From NCBI GenBank assembly GCA_012295275.1, contig CM022679.1:7043669-7103668 (forward strand): a DNA stretch of 60,000 nucleotides, read 5' to 3'. Positions 36,283 through 50,600 of this stretch are shown here, in pieces; the first letter of the stretch is position 1; each line of letters starts with the position of its first letter. Origin of the DNA: Chrysomallon squamiferum. Lineage: Eukaryota; Mollusca; Gastropoda; Neomphalida; Peltospiridae. The notes below the pieces were generated by a model. The model was given only the letters and a program-made list of their open reading frames with translations. It searched no databases and was not told the DNA's origin. The position numbers were made by a program, and so were the translations under genes.

Positions 36283-36372
36283 AAATACACATTTACCGAC
36301 TGTTCAATACACATTAAGCAATTGTAATTGAATGCACATTTACCACTGCTGTACAATACACATTACAACTGC
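36283..36372. repeat. Two diverged ~50-bp tandem repeats
   Basis: AATACACATTTACC...CAATACACATTA occurs twice in tandem with moderate divergence, just after an E-box-like CACGTG and CAGCTG pair at 36258-36271. Confidence 0.65.
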
Positions 36373-36727
36373 ACCCGATCAGTTTTTGATGATGAATATC
36401 AACAACATAAAATATATTTTACTTTATTTCTTTCTTTTTTTTTCTTTTTGATTTAGATATCTTAATTACAGACAACCAAAAGTTAGAAATTAAAATTAAA
36501 TTATTTCCTCAGTTTTGAACTTCTGCCCCCCCAAAATGTTTTATATTTTTTATGACTTTTCTTGTAATCCTAAAATTAAATAATTCTTACATTGTGGCTG
36601 AATACAGGTATGTCTGTCAAAGAGAACAATTTAAAAAAAATTTAAACTTTTATATATATATATATATATATATTAGTATTAATATATTATTAATTATGAA
36701 GTAAAAATAAGATCTAGTAAACATACG

Positions 36728-36775
36728 TCTTGTTCAAAATCCATGGTTAATTTTCTATCAGTTTCATCCATAACC
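36728..36775 (-). CDS. Orphan candidate exon, 16 codons
   Basis: On the minus strand a strong acceptor (TTATCTTCTTCAG) is followed by an open 48-nt stretch reading VMDETDRKLTMDFEQD and then a donor (GTATGT). It starts and ends in phase 0. It does not join in frame to the first MFS coding exon, and IFT140 has already ended at 41634. It could be a 5' exon of an unseen gene or an accidental match. Confidence 0.22.
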
Positions 36776-36789
36776 TGAAGAAGATAAAT

Positions 36790-39700
36790 AATAATAATAG
36801 TAATAATAAAAATTTTAATTTGTTTTGTTTGTTTTTTCCCCTAAAATATCACCAGAATAATAATACATTGATTTTAAAAATAATTACATTGGAAATGTAT
36901 ATTACTGTTAGATAATGCAAGTTTGAACAATTCCTGCTTGCATCTTGAATTTAAATTTATTATAAGAAAAATGTTTTATAAACAGTCCTAACTTAGTGAT
37001 TATTAAAAGTGAATGGGAATAGTAAATGAAAATTTACCAGATATTTTAACTTTTATATTTTCCTGAATCAGTCAACCAGGAAAAGTTTTCACCTTTGTTA
37101 GACAGTGAGTACATACTTTATATGAACATTATATTTTTACAAAAACACAAAAAGATTGTAAAACATTTATTTACAAAATCAGTATACAATTCATTGGATT
37201 TTGCTTCGATCACAACTGTTAGAAATGCATCAGAAATAAAATATTAGTGCTGTTCTATAATACACAATGACATTTTTAAAGAAACATTTGAATGAAATAT
37301 TTAGACATAAATTTATCTTAAAAGATACTCTGAAATATCATTGAGTTTTTAACAATGTTTATTTTATAAATAAGGTGTTTAATATAACACATCATTTCAT
37401 TTCATATTTAACAAATCATATTAATTATGTATAAATTGTTTTGAAAAAGGTTTAGCTGAAGTTTAACTCAACATTATATATATATTTTACAATAACTATA
37501 GTTATAAAATTATAAAAGAAAATAAGGAAAAACAAAATGAGAAAGAAAAACTATCACATTATCAATTTTGTTTCCAGTCTGCATCCATTTTGAAAACAAA
37601 TAACTTCCAAAATCAGTTGACTAAACCAGTTAATAAAATCTCTATTAACATGTCTATAATTATGACAAACAAAAACAAATAACTAGTGTTCTAAATCAAT
37701 CTCACAAAACACCACAGTAAAATAAAGTTTTAAAATACATGATGCAAAAATGTTGTGTTCTGTAATTTGTGGTTTTCTTTCTACTAAACTTTTTCAGATG
37801 TCATTATATTTATATAACAAAGCAATGGATATTTATATTTTTGTAAATTATTCTATCCATCTGCATTTGATGCTTAATTCATCAAAACACAAAATTGGAA
37901 TTCCTTAAACTATTACTGTACTTAATGTAAATGTTGCTGAAGTTTAATGTGATTTTACAGATCACCTTTATGTACTTTGTCTTAAAATAATAAAAAATAT
38001 ACTACTGTAGACTACTGCTATAATGCCTCTGAAAGCCACAATAGTATATTAATATGTATGCATGAGCCTGAATTTGTAAATATATTAACAAATTTGATGT
38101 GTTCACTGGTACTTCATATCTGAGTTTGTAATTATATTTTACTGAAAGATTTTCCCAAAGTTAGGTAATAATTGTAATGTAACACTCAGTCATATTTGAA
38201 TTGCCAGATATATTCAAATCAGGTTTCTTTCAGCTGAACAATTCATTAATTTCTTCTTTTTTAAATAATATTAATAATATTTTTATTATTTATTTATTTA
38301 TTGCATAACACAAATGCACTGGCATAATATGGACGGCATATAATATAGTGTGTATGTATATGTATATGTAAACGTACATATATGAAACTGTATATGTTAC
38401 ATATATACATACACATTCAACATATACTTTATATACGATAATATTCAAACAAGTCATTAACATGTCATTTAGTGGAATGTACTTTTTATGCACTTATTAA
38501 TGTTTTACATAAACACCACAGCTCAAGATAACATTAGAATAATAATTTTTAAAAAAAAATGAAAAAAATATCTAATTCATATTTAAGATACTTTTTAAAA
38601 ATAAAAAATAAAAAATGAACTAATAAAATGATTAAAAATAAATAAAACATAAATAAGGCAATATATTTTGAATAGCGACATATAAATAAAACATAGCTTT
38701 ATAAATCATAGAGGTAATGTAGAGGTATATTTTGTAACTATGCAACCCCTATTTTCATAGCATTCACAAATAAAGGACGGCTACAAAGAATTTTATATAT
38801 TTAATGCTTTAGCATTTCTAAAATGATTAACATAACAATTTTTCAATAATATAAACACACATAAAAACAAAATATTTCTTATACAAAAGATGGACGGATG
38901 GACACCAAGATCAAGCTTATTTAGTTGGAAAATCCTTTTTTTTTCTTCTTTCAATTTAAACAAAATATAATTTTAAAAAGATAAAAAAAATAAAATGATT
39001 TAGAACATGACAAATTTTTTTTAGCAAAATGATTGGAGGGACTCAAGTTTATTTTATTTTTTGAATGATTATTTTAATCAACAACAGATAAATTGTTTAT
39101 TAATTATCAGTCAAAGCATTAATAAGAAGAAATTAATTAATGTATGGGTCTTTAAAGAGGCCACTAAAAAGATATGTTGCTAAAAGCATCTGCTGATGTA
39201 AGAAGATATGCTGTGATATGCTTTTTAATATTTAACATATCAGGCACCTCACTACAAACAATAAAGTTCTTTGCTTATTGGTCAAAACACAGCAATATTT
39301 TAATCTTAGAACATTTCTGAGCTTCCATGTCTTTTAAAATAATTAACAGTGAATATTAAGAACAAAATCAAACAAATTACAAAATTAAATAGTAAAAACA
39401 GGAATTGTAGATGCCACTGGAAATAGCACCTTAATGGGATTCCAAAAGGCATCAATATGGGATCCACCAAAGTTCAATACAAGCTAGGTCTGGTTACCAT
39501 TCTATGGAGGATTCCAAAGGGCATCAGTTTGGGATATCACTGTGCATTTCTCATTATGGGATTCCAATAGGCACTAATATGGGATGCTGTCATACATCAA
39601 CATGGAATGATGCTGAACATCAATATAGGACATTACTGATGTCAGCTGAAGCTTGAAGTAGACTTGAAATCATTTTATAATAAACTAACACAAATCATTT

Positions 39701-41450
39701 AATATCTGATAAAGATAGAGTGTGTGTATTTATGGAGTTAACTAGTTATGAATCCTGATTGATTTTTAAATTGATTTGTAATATTGAAGTAGCCTAAAGT
39801 AATACTTTGAAAAGCAAAGCTCAGTCAATTTGAACATGTCTAGGTAACATCATCACAGTGCATTAAACAAAACAGTTAAAAACGAAAGCACACAATAACA
39901 GAAAAACAAGGTGAGATTCTGTGATTCACTTCTGATTTCTCCCTGTGGGTATTTTTAATTTATTCTTTTTATGTAGTTTGGTGGTGTGAACTAACAGCTT
40001 GGACACAGCATATCATTATCAAATTACTGCATTTGTTACAAGAAACCTGTTTGCTGATGATAAAGTTTGACAATTAGCTAGCTTGCTGATTCTAAGATGT
40101 TGACAGTTTTCTTTTGTTCTTCATAATAATCTGTTATACAGAAATGTAAAAATAAACCCTGACAGACTGAGGATAATAAAACATTACTGACATGATTCTA
40201 TATGTATCATCAGACATTTCTACAGTTCAAATATGAAAATATGGCACTGGGATCATAATTTAATTCACCAGAGACAAAACAGTATAATAATTAAAATTTC
40301 AGAAATAAGTATTATAATTAATCAGTTGTTTGAAGCAGTGTAAGTTTATGATTATATCTCCCATAAAATCTATTCATAATCAGCATTTTTATGAGATTTT
40401 AAATTAACTTAATTTATATTTCAACTAAATAATGAAAGATGAAACGTTTTGAGAATGTATGTCCAAATGTTAGATCATTTTCTTTAAGATATCTTTTGGA
40501 ATGTTGTTGTTATTATTTATTATTATTTTTTAAAGAGAAAGAACTACTAATTGATTTGAGGTAAGTTCTACAAATCTCTGATGGCTGTTCATTCTACTTG
40601 CCAACAAGTGTTTTTTCAGTGTCACTTTGCTACCCAACTTAATGTTTTCAAAAGTAATCATTTAGAGATATTATGCCCATTATACAAAACCTTTAAAAAA
40701 AAAAAAAATAAATAAATAAACAACAGCGATTTTTCTTTGATTTCCATAGCACTTGAACATAAGAAAAATAATAATGCACATCATATACATTTTTAGTATC
40801 ACAAAGGATATCTAAGAAGTCAAATCACCATCATACATCATGAAGTAACTTTTAAAAAGTTTTAATGATTTTAATGTACAAACAGTATGAACATGTAAGT
40901 AACATACCAAATGTAGCCATAGATAAATTATAATAATACAACAAACATTTGACAATGAACTGAGATGCCATTTGATAACATTTTGTAAACAAAATAGTAA
41001 AAAAAAAAAAAAAATTTATAAATAAGTGGAAATTTTGTAATATTTTTTTTTTTTTTTTAAATTATCATTATTAATTTTTCTTAATGGGCTTACTATTTTA
41101 TTGACTTTATTATTAGCAATGTTTGTATATCTGGAGACATACTGTATCCCAAGCCATTTGTTCACGCCAAACTAAGGTATACATAAATATTAACTGTAGT
41201 ACCGTATTGTGCATTATCACCATCTTATTACACCTTTCTTTGACCAATATTCCACCTTTTTATTAAAAAAAAAGAGAAGCATAACCATTTTACTTTACTT
41301 TGGGAGAAAGACACTTTCCCACATTATTCATTACATCTGAATTTCAACAGAATGTTCACATTGCTAAATAAGTCAGATTTACAATTTATAATATAAATAT
41401 CAGTTTCAATTCTAAACAAATCTCCTGCATCAGAATTGTTTTATATTTTC
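36790..41450. other. Intergenic, between IFT140 and the MFS gene
   Basis: Fairly even AT-rich sequence without long frames or good exon chains. Part of the right end will be IFT140 3' UTR. A diverged short repeat family at 39435-39585 is listed separately. A poly-T/poly-A pair lies near 40999-41060. Confidence 0.6.
39435..39585. repeat. Three dispersed copies of a 28-bp motif
   Basis: GGGATTCCAAAAGGCATCAA-TATGGGAT at 39435, a variant at 39509, and another at 39558. Spacing is uneven (74 and 49 bases). Weaker echoes continue to about 39640. Origin unknown. Confidence 0.75.
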
Positions 41451-41458
41451 AGTTATAT

Positions 41459-41464
41459 TTTATT
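41459..41464 (-). terminator. Candidate poly-A signal of IFT140
   Basis: AATAAA on the minus strand about 170 bases after the IFT140 stop codon. Other AATAAA words are nearby, so the choice is tentative. Confidence 0.3.
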
Positions 41465-41633
41465 ATATACTTGTTAAGCAAAAAATAAATAAAAGAAAAT
41501 ATATAAATATAAAGACCCCAAAAAACCCAGAAACAATCTTCAGAAACAATATTTCAAGTTTTGAACATGGTTTTTTTTCTTTTATAATTTACTTTCAATT
41601 AATTATCACAACTCCTGAATTCACCCCAGAACA

Positions 41634-44600
41634 TCATACATTTCCTCCTGTATTATACATTTCATCTATCACATCCTCTTCAACAAATTCAGCCTGCTCT
41701 TCATCTTCTTCTTCGTTTTTGGTATGGAACCCATTTATCTTCTGGTTTGTGATGGTTTGACTCAGCGGAATGTTCAGAGCCTGGTGGATAGCCTCAATAG
41801 TTTTCATGTTCACGTAGTAGGTTACGCTCATACCCCTAATTCTATTCTTCATCTCTTCCAGGGCAGCATAAGCCTTTAGATCAAACAAATATTAAGCATT
41901 TACTTATATTTATGGAAAATAAGTAGTATTCATTTAAATAAAAGGAAAGGAAGTATTTCAGTAAGAGAAAAGAGTAGTTTAAATTAAAGAAAAATAACCA
42001 TAACTACTGATAAAAGAAATATGAATATTTATTATGATCAATAAATTGTAAAGTAGGTCAACAGTTACTTAATAACAGTTTAATGTAAGATGAATTTAAT
42101 TTAACAATCTGTAAAACCTATTTATATTTATGATTTAAAGACATTTTGCATTAGTTTTAGCAGTTGCAATAATATTTGACAACTGTACATAAATAGTGAA
42201 TGTACAGCTTCATTTGGGTTCATGTATTTCTTAAAAAACAGGACAACAAAATCACTGTATTTTTGTGAAATTTGCAGAATAATTGTTGATGAAAGGTATT
42301 TTGTACAAAATGAAACCTGAAATATATTAATTCAAAATGCTAAAAGTCAAAAAGAAAAAGCTACTTACAGCCTTCCAGCGTTCTTTTCTTGCATAATGTT
42401 CAATAATGAATCCAAAGATATCACCAATTCTGACAGCAGAGTCAATGTTTGGTTCCTCCAGCAACACCTGACACTGTTTCATAGCTTCCTCAGAATCCTC
42501 AGAATAAACCCTGTTTACAACAACATTAATTAACTTACAAACGGCAGTAATTGAAATAAAAAAAAAAAAAAAAATGACAGTACTTACACAATGTATGGAA
42601 ATGTAGTCTTCACCAAATTTTCAATTGTTAATTATAATTTTTAACAGGTTTCCAATTTTTAAACATAAAACAATTTAAAACGAAACTGGAAGGTTAAACA
42701 AAATTTAAAAGATAAAAAGATAAAAATGAAGAAGAAGAAAGATGAAGAAAAAATAAAATGTACTAAAATATTGACCTGAAGAATTAAAAACATTGCAATA
42801 ATCTACAAAACATAGCCAATTACTATATAATCACCAATATTATGCATCATCTATGTCAAGAAACAACTTTTAATTTCCCAAATCATTTAATGTAATGTTT
42901 TATGAAGCCTTATTCTGGCATTTGACATTATTTAACTCAGATTTTATTATTTATTTTATTGTGTTCAGCAAACATTTTCATTGTAGTCTGCCAAACTGAT
43001 TTATTGAAAGGAAATTTAATGATTTTTATTATATTTAAAATATAAAGAATAGAACAGCTGCAGATTAACTTCTAACTCTATATTGCTGTTTTATAAACCT
43101 TTAAAAAAAAAATAATAATAATAAAAAAACGTTTAAAGAAATAAAAATAATAAATAATTAACAAACAAACAAACAAACAAACAAAATAAATAAATAAAAA
43201 ACAAACAAACAAGAAAAACGACAAAAAAAAATAATTCACTAAATTTTCTGTAAGTACCTTCTTGCTGTAATGAACTTCTTTATGAGAGTCATTTTGTGGT
43301 TGATTTGAGATAGTCTTTCCTCCTGAAGACCTGTATCATTCATCTTTGCTTTACTCAAACATTTGTAAGCTTCTCCCAGAGCTCCTAAAGCCTTTTCATA
43401 ATTCTGATATTCATCTATCTCAACCTATGCAGCAGATCATTTTTTTATAGTTTGAGTGACACTTTGAGCCAGTATGTTACATGAATAGCAAAATAATGAC
43501 ATGATACTTTTACATAAAAAAAAATATATAATTTGTACCTTATAATATGCAAAAAAATAAAATAATTAAAAAACAATGAAATAAAAATAAAATGAACTAA
43601 TATATGTCAATACAATTTCTCTTACATTCTTCCAGAAAAATAATTAACTGGATGTGTTATGTATGTTTTATTAATGAAGGAAAATCAATAAACAAACATT
43701 AGATAAACAGAAGGTACTGACAGTTTTACTAGCTGTACCCATATTAATAATTAAGTAAATATCAGTTATATTTAGAAGAGTGTACTGACAATAATGTTAC
43801 CTGAGCACACGCATCATAGAAAGCTGCTAATGAGTCCAAGGCTCGTACCCTTGTTGTAAAAGCCAATAATATTTTTCATTATTTCAGGATCTTTGCGCCA
43901 GTCAAGGGACTGTAGATAGTTTGCAGCCATCACGTAAATTTCCTTCTGTCTTGATACTCCAGCAAAGAACACAATCTTTTCTGTGTCACCAGATTTTAGC
44001 AATGCTTTCATTGCCTGATTAAAATTAAAAAAATTTGAATAAAAGTACATTTTATACTCTGTGTTTGTGTGTATGTTTATTATATACATTTCTGAAGAGT
44101 CTGACTTAATACAAGTTCACTATTAATGTATTTCTAGAATGTTTCAATCATTTGATTACCTATCACAGTATTTTAAAAAGGAGTTTGTGCATGCTTGCAT
44201 TTGTCTGCTAGTTTAATGTATAATAACTATAATAAAAAAGGTTAAAAGGTGAAACGGAATTAATTTAAACTTAAAATGTTAATTCATTATAAATTAATCC
44301 AGTTAATTGTAATTTGCAAACTAATAAATTAACAAAGTCTAAGAAATATTATTTTAGTATTTTGAACAAAAAATTTTCAACCACAATTCATCAATAAGTG
44401 AAAAGAAGCACAATAGTTGGGTTATGTTTGGTTTTTTAAAATTAATATAAAATACCTTTATTTTATTGCCAGCCTGTGTGTACTTCTTGGTAGCTTGATG
44501 ATACTGTCCTTGGTGCATGCACACTTCACCAATTGCTTCTAGAATCTTCAGTCGTTCCATTGTGTCATTCTCTCCATCAGATTTTGGAGGAGTTAATTTC

Positions 44601-47600
44601 TCTGCCAGATCTTCAGTAATGTCAACATGTTTCTCCATGCAGATTTTCAATGCCTCCCAGTACTATAAAGCAAACATTTTAAATATCCTTACAGTGTTCT
44701 GAAGCATTAATGAAACACCACTTTAGTTAACACATTAAATATATACGTGGTGATAGAAACCTGTTGGACATTTTACCTTATTTTTAAAAATATCTATTAA
44801 TGTTCTGTATTTAAATTTTTTAACATTGCTGATTATAATGTAGACTGTTTGCAATATTTTAAAATTTCAAAAGAAACTATAACTAGTACAAAAGGCCCAT
44901 TTCATCAAACAATTTCAAAAACTTTCTTATCAAAATTATATTAATTAACTCACTGTAATGGACATTTATCTGTGATTTCTATATTAGAAATGCTTTAAAC
45001 TACCTTCTTGCCAATGGCCAGCAAATCAACTGCTTTGTCATACTGCTCATTCTCCAGAAAGAAATCTGCACATTGCTGTAACAGTTCAGGATCAGCTCTG
45101 TCATCCAGGTCACCAGATATCAACTGGAGGGCACCAAATTGCTTGGTTTTAAATGCAAGATCCAAGGCTTTGGAGAAATTTCCTGCCTGCAAATGAATTA
45201 TCAAATATTAAAAGGCTTTTCTTTTCACTATTGTTTTATATGGAGGTGGGATTTCTGTGAGGTTTCACAGTTTAGGTTTGGTGTTTTTTATTTTTCAAAG
45301 ATATACTGAAAGAAAACACTAAACAACCAAAAATTCACAATAAACAATGCTTTCAAGAAATTTTTTAAACTGTATTTTTATTGTATTTTTTATTACAGTA
45401 AGTTTATTCTGGTAGTTTGAAATTATATATATTCTTAAATATTCAACATTTGCAAGTATTCAGTGGATTCAGTAATGATAGATCTGGTAACTTGTCATAT
45501 TACTGTGACTACCATTTGTCCACTATTTTTTGCATAGTTATTTTACATATTTAATATAAACAAGATACATTCCACACTGAAATAACAGTGTCTGAAGTAA
45601 AAACATGCTTACTTTGTGGTATAACATGACTGCCTTGTCATGATAGCGAGGATGTTCTTCATAATATCTCGCAGCTTCCATCATATCTTCAGGTCGACCC
45701 ATCAGAGCCAAGTTCACAAGCTGATCTTCATAATCATGTTCCTGAAATATAAAGCAACAAAAGTTTTAATAATATTTTATAATAATATATTTGATTTTGT
45801 TTATTTTACACAGACAAAAGCAATTAATTATAAAGTGGTTATCTGAGAAGCTATCAACATTCCAGCCAGTGATCAGTAATTTGGAAATAAAAAAAATGTT
45901 ATGTGCTTTCCTTCATTTTATCTATAGAGAAAACAGCTCATAAGCATGTGAGCTACTATACATTTCTTCACCAAACACTGAATAAAGCTTCTCCCTGTCT
46001 TTATTTTAAAAAAGAAAGAATCAGAGAAGATTTATTAAACAGCTATAGAAAAATTATTAATAACCAATTAAAGCATTCTTGAATTTATTCTCCATAAAAT
46101 TCTGTATATTCAGTTTAACTTACCTTGCATAATCTAATGGCTCCACCAAATGCTTGAGCCCTGGTAAAGAAGTGTATGGCTTCTTTGATCTGGTTCTGAT
46201 TTTCATACTGCCTGGCTAAATAGTAACAAGCTGCTCTGTCACCTGTCTCATTGCAAACTTCTGCTGCCTGAAACAGAGTGAAGGATTTTTTATTAGAAAA
46301 TAATGTAATTAGGAGGATATTTATTTAAAGACAGAACCATAGTTTGATGAGGAGTAAAAAGTGAAATGTAATCTATTTTAACACAGTCTTAATGCAAATC
46401 TCTGCTGCCTGAAACACAGAATTAAGAATTTTGTTCTATATTAGAAAAGAAAATAATCAGAGTGACATTTATTTGCATAAAGACAGAATTATAAAAATGA
46501 TGGTTTTAACAGAATCAGTTTAATTAGAAGAATTACAGAAAAAAACATTCAAAGGTAAAATAACTCAATTCCACCACTAAAAAACTGAAAATTGATTAGA
46601 AACCTGTGTGAACATGAACTATTCAAGTAATATAAGGAAACAGATTCTGTTTTGTCTGTATCATTCATGTGCACCTAACACATCATGTATTTACACTTTA
46701 TTTTAAATTTTTAATTATTATTCACTGTTTAATCAGACGTAAACAAGAATATAATTTAATATCCATTGCTATCAGTATGTTTGCACCTTGGCCTAATACT
46801 TTATTTATAAACAAGAACATTGATCTTGGGTAAATGAAAAGAAGAAAGTATATAGTGGTCTTCCCCACCATAAAAATTATATTTACAAATAGTAAAATAA
46901 ATGGATTAACCTAGGTGTCACAAAGACAGATACATTAAAAATTGCTTTTACCTTTTCCATGTTATTACAGAAGCAGTAGACACGAACAAGAGACATGTAA
47001 TCCTGAGCTTCTTCATAATATTGTAGTGCTGTCTCCATGTCACTGTTACTTTCCAAATATTGTGCCCACCATTTCTTCAAAGCTCTGAGTACCCATATAA
47101 AATATTCACATTATAAAAGTTTTAATAATTTCATTCCCAATATTATACAAAGAATAATCATTCTGATATAATGGTGTGTACTATTATTAGCTCTAATTAT
47201 ATATTATTTAAGTAAATTATTTACACTGTCATAATAATAATCTAATTATTAAAATGGGCTTTAATAAAATACTTGATTTTTATAGTCTACAATCTGATGT
47301 CACGTTATCCAAAACAAACAACAAAAAATGCGATTACTGTGGTTACAACTTTCAAAACATAACAAGAACACGCATGCCATTATGTAAATCTTTACAAGTA
47401 AAACATACAAGATAACTTACTTGTCTTTACTTTTTTGAACATAAAGTTCTAGCTGCCCTGGATCATCTAACAACATTCGTGGAACTTCAAATCTGTGAGT
47501 CTCTGATTTTTCATAACTGTAGAAGAGAAACAAAATGATATTTATTTTAAAAACATACAAATCTATTTAATGTTATATGTCAATAAAGATGTTCCAAAAA

Positions 47601-50600
47601 AATGTTATGCTTGTTATTATATTTTTATTTTTTATTTTGCATGCATTGTGTTTTTATAGAAGGATCTCTTGTTAATTTTATTTTCTTTTAATGGATCAAC
47701 AAATGATTTTCCATAAATAATATAATAATTACGTTTTTCTGTGCTGATTAACTGATTATAAAGCAAATGAATATCCATCAATTTATTTGATATACGAAAT
47801 GATGCCACAAGGATTATACCAAATTTTATGATTAGCCAAAGTTGGTGACTAGTAAAACAAAACTTCATAGTATACAAAATAGACCAAATAGTTTACACTA
47901 TAGAAACACTTTTAATAAATGCTAATAAAATCAGTGATTACTTAGGTATGGCAGAAACTGGATCTCCACTTTCCTCAAGATGTTTTGCATAATTATAAAA
48001 TGTTGTTCGCAGATGAATCCTGTCATACATCTCAGCAGTTTCTAAAGCCTGAAATATCATATTAGTTATTTCTTTACTTATCAGATGTCAATGAATTAAA
48101 CAAATGAGATATTAACTATTATGAGAAAATCAGTTTAAAAATATATTTTATGGGCAATTAAAACAAACACAAAGAAAAAATACAGGAATATTTATTTGCT
48201 TTACCAAATACTTTATGCAGGAATTCTACATAACCAATATTTATAATCTATAATTATTATAATTATTCAATAAAGATGTTTACCGCCATAAAAAAGGATT
48301 TGAAACAAGAATCTATTTTAATTCTGAGATAAAAAAATAAATTGCACTGAAGGATATAAATATTTATGACATGAAAAAACTTTGTAATAAAACTGTAATA
48401 AATTCAGCATTTTATATAAGTAGATATGTGTTGTTAGTGAAATAAAATTTCCATCTTACCTTGGTCCAGTGTCCTCTATCTTGATAAAACTGGTTTAAAA
48501 GATCATAACGTTTACAATTCCTAAGCAATCTCTCTGCATCTTCCTATAAAATAATAAATTATTTGATTAACCAAGACACTGTAATAAATGAATACATATT
48601 TAATAAAAATTATACAAGTATAACAATGTTTATAAACAGGAAATTATTTTCTATGGATCTCTTGTATCAGTTAGTAGCCAGGAATCTTTTATATTTACCT
48701 TTCCTCAAACAGGAAAATGCATACCTCATACTTTTATCTTAATAATTTCTTTTACGTTTTATTCTGTTATGGAAACCATTTTTATGAAATGTTGTTCATT
48801 TTATTAATCACAGTGAAAATTCAACTCACGAAAAGTTCTAGCTGTATGGCAAGAACTGCCACTCTTGCATCAAGTTCTTGTTCCTTTGAAGCTTCTCGTA
48901 AAGCTTTGGCTCCTCTAGCATGTCCCATGTTCCCAAGACAGACACTGGCTACGTCAAGTCGTCGACTTTTCACACACATTTTTGCCATATTTTCCCAAAC
49001 TGACTCACTACAAGTAAATTAATAAACATGTGACTGTTTTACGTTTTAAATATATTATATATAGTATCTAACATTAGTTTTGCTACACTAGTTTGAGTGA
49101 AATAACATAATTGTAACTGTCATTGGTTTCAAGTAAGTTGTTTGTAAAGTAGGCAAACATAAAAATTTGAAATAACCTACAACAAACATGCTACCCTTTT
49201 AATGGTATTTATACTGTATGTAAGATGATTATATTTACCATACTGGTTATGATTATCATTCATAGAGTTAGAAAATTAGATCTGTATCATTAGTATCAAG
49301 TAAATTAAGGAATAGTAACATAATAACTTAATTTGTAATAAAATAAATTGAGAGACAGTTGCACTTTAACCAAAATAACATCAATGTTATTTTAAATCTG
49401 TGGAATACAAGTTCTCAGAATATTTTAAAACTTCAAAATCTGATATTCACAATACCTCTTGATAAGTTTGATAGATTTGAATGCTTCATCCATGTTTCCT
49501 ATCGTAAGATAGTAACTGAAATTCATCATGGCATCTCTTGTCACTTTATCACTGTTTTCCAACCCTACAAAGTCACGCATCACTTTGCGAGCTACAAGTT
49601 TAGGATAAACAGCAGTCCCTCCCTCAGAATTTAGTACGTGATCATTTTGTTCAGAAGTTCCATCATCACCTGCTAAATTTTCTGGCTGTAATAAACAAAT
49701 AAAAAAATATTTCTTAAAATTATGAGTAAAGGAAGAAGATAAAATTTTAAATATTATGCTATTAAAATTTATATTTTAATGTTATGATATAGAGGTCACC
49801 TTTACTTTGTTTGTATAAACAAAATGGAGGATCTTACTTTAGAAATAATTCTAAAAATGAATGAAATGAAAGCATCAGTTATTTTTGCTTATAAGCTCTT
49901 TAAATTTTAAATGAATAAAAAATAACAACATTATTTAAAAATGAGGTACAAAATTTGCTTAAATAATAATGACAAGGACAGTACAATGTAGATTATTATA
50001 GTTAACCAAATACTCTTGTGAAAATGACATAGTTAACTGGGTCTCAAGTATACCAGAGATAGGTACCTTTTTCACAAAGTAATGGTAAGGAACCTGAACT
50101 CCAAGGAACGAATTATACTGCTGAGGTATTGCAAAACTGTCCTGTATAAGAATTCCATTCTCTGATGTACAGAACAGTGATACAATCATCTTATCAACCT
50201 GCATGATAAAGAAAAAGTATTTTGCAATTTTTAAATATATTTCAATCATATCTGGAAAGAATAAAACTTCATATGATTACATGACAGTAAATCTTGTTTT
50301 TAATTATGGTTTTTCAAATATAGAAAAATAAAATAAAACTCTGCCAACAAAAAAAACCATTATTGTTGCAAACTTGCATTAATCTCAGTTTGTTAGAATT
50401 TCTCTGTGTGAAATGATGTCACAAATAAGACAGAATGTCAACTTCTTTGCACCTTTCAGTACTCTATTCTCTTATCAGAAACAGATTTCCATTCAGTTGT
50501 ACACAATTTTTGTTCAAAGGAACATACTAAGTAAAAAAAAATACATAGATATATATATATATATACATATAAAAAAAATACTGACTGGTCCCTCTTCAAT

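Larger units (their letters stand above)
30700..36700. other. Intergenic stretch, no supported gene
   Basis: Contains microsatellites, hairpins and a second CRE site. On the minus strand, 34242-34350 has an open stretch ending in a strong donor (CCGAG followed by GTAGGTG), and 35400-35490 has another protein-like stretch. Neither links to a gene, so both are left as unproven. Confidence 0.5.

Noticed and set aside
43801-44014. Programmed frameshifting as an explanation for the IFT140 frame break
   Set aside because: No slippery site or downstream structure is evident and no such mechanism is known for this gene; an error or allele is simpler.
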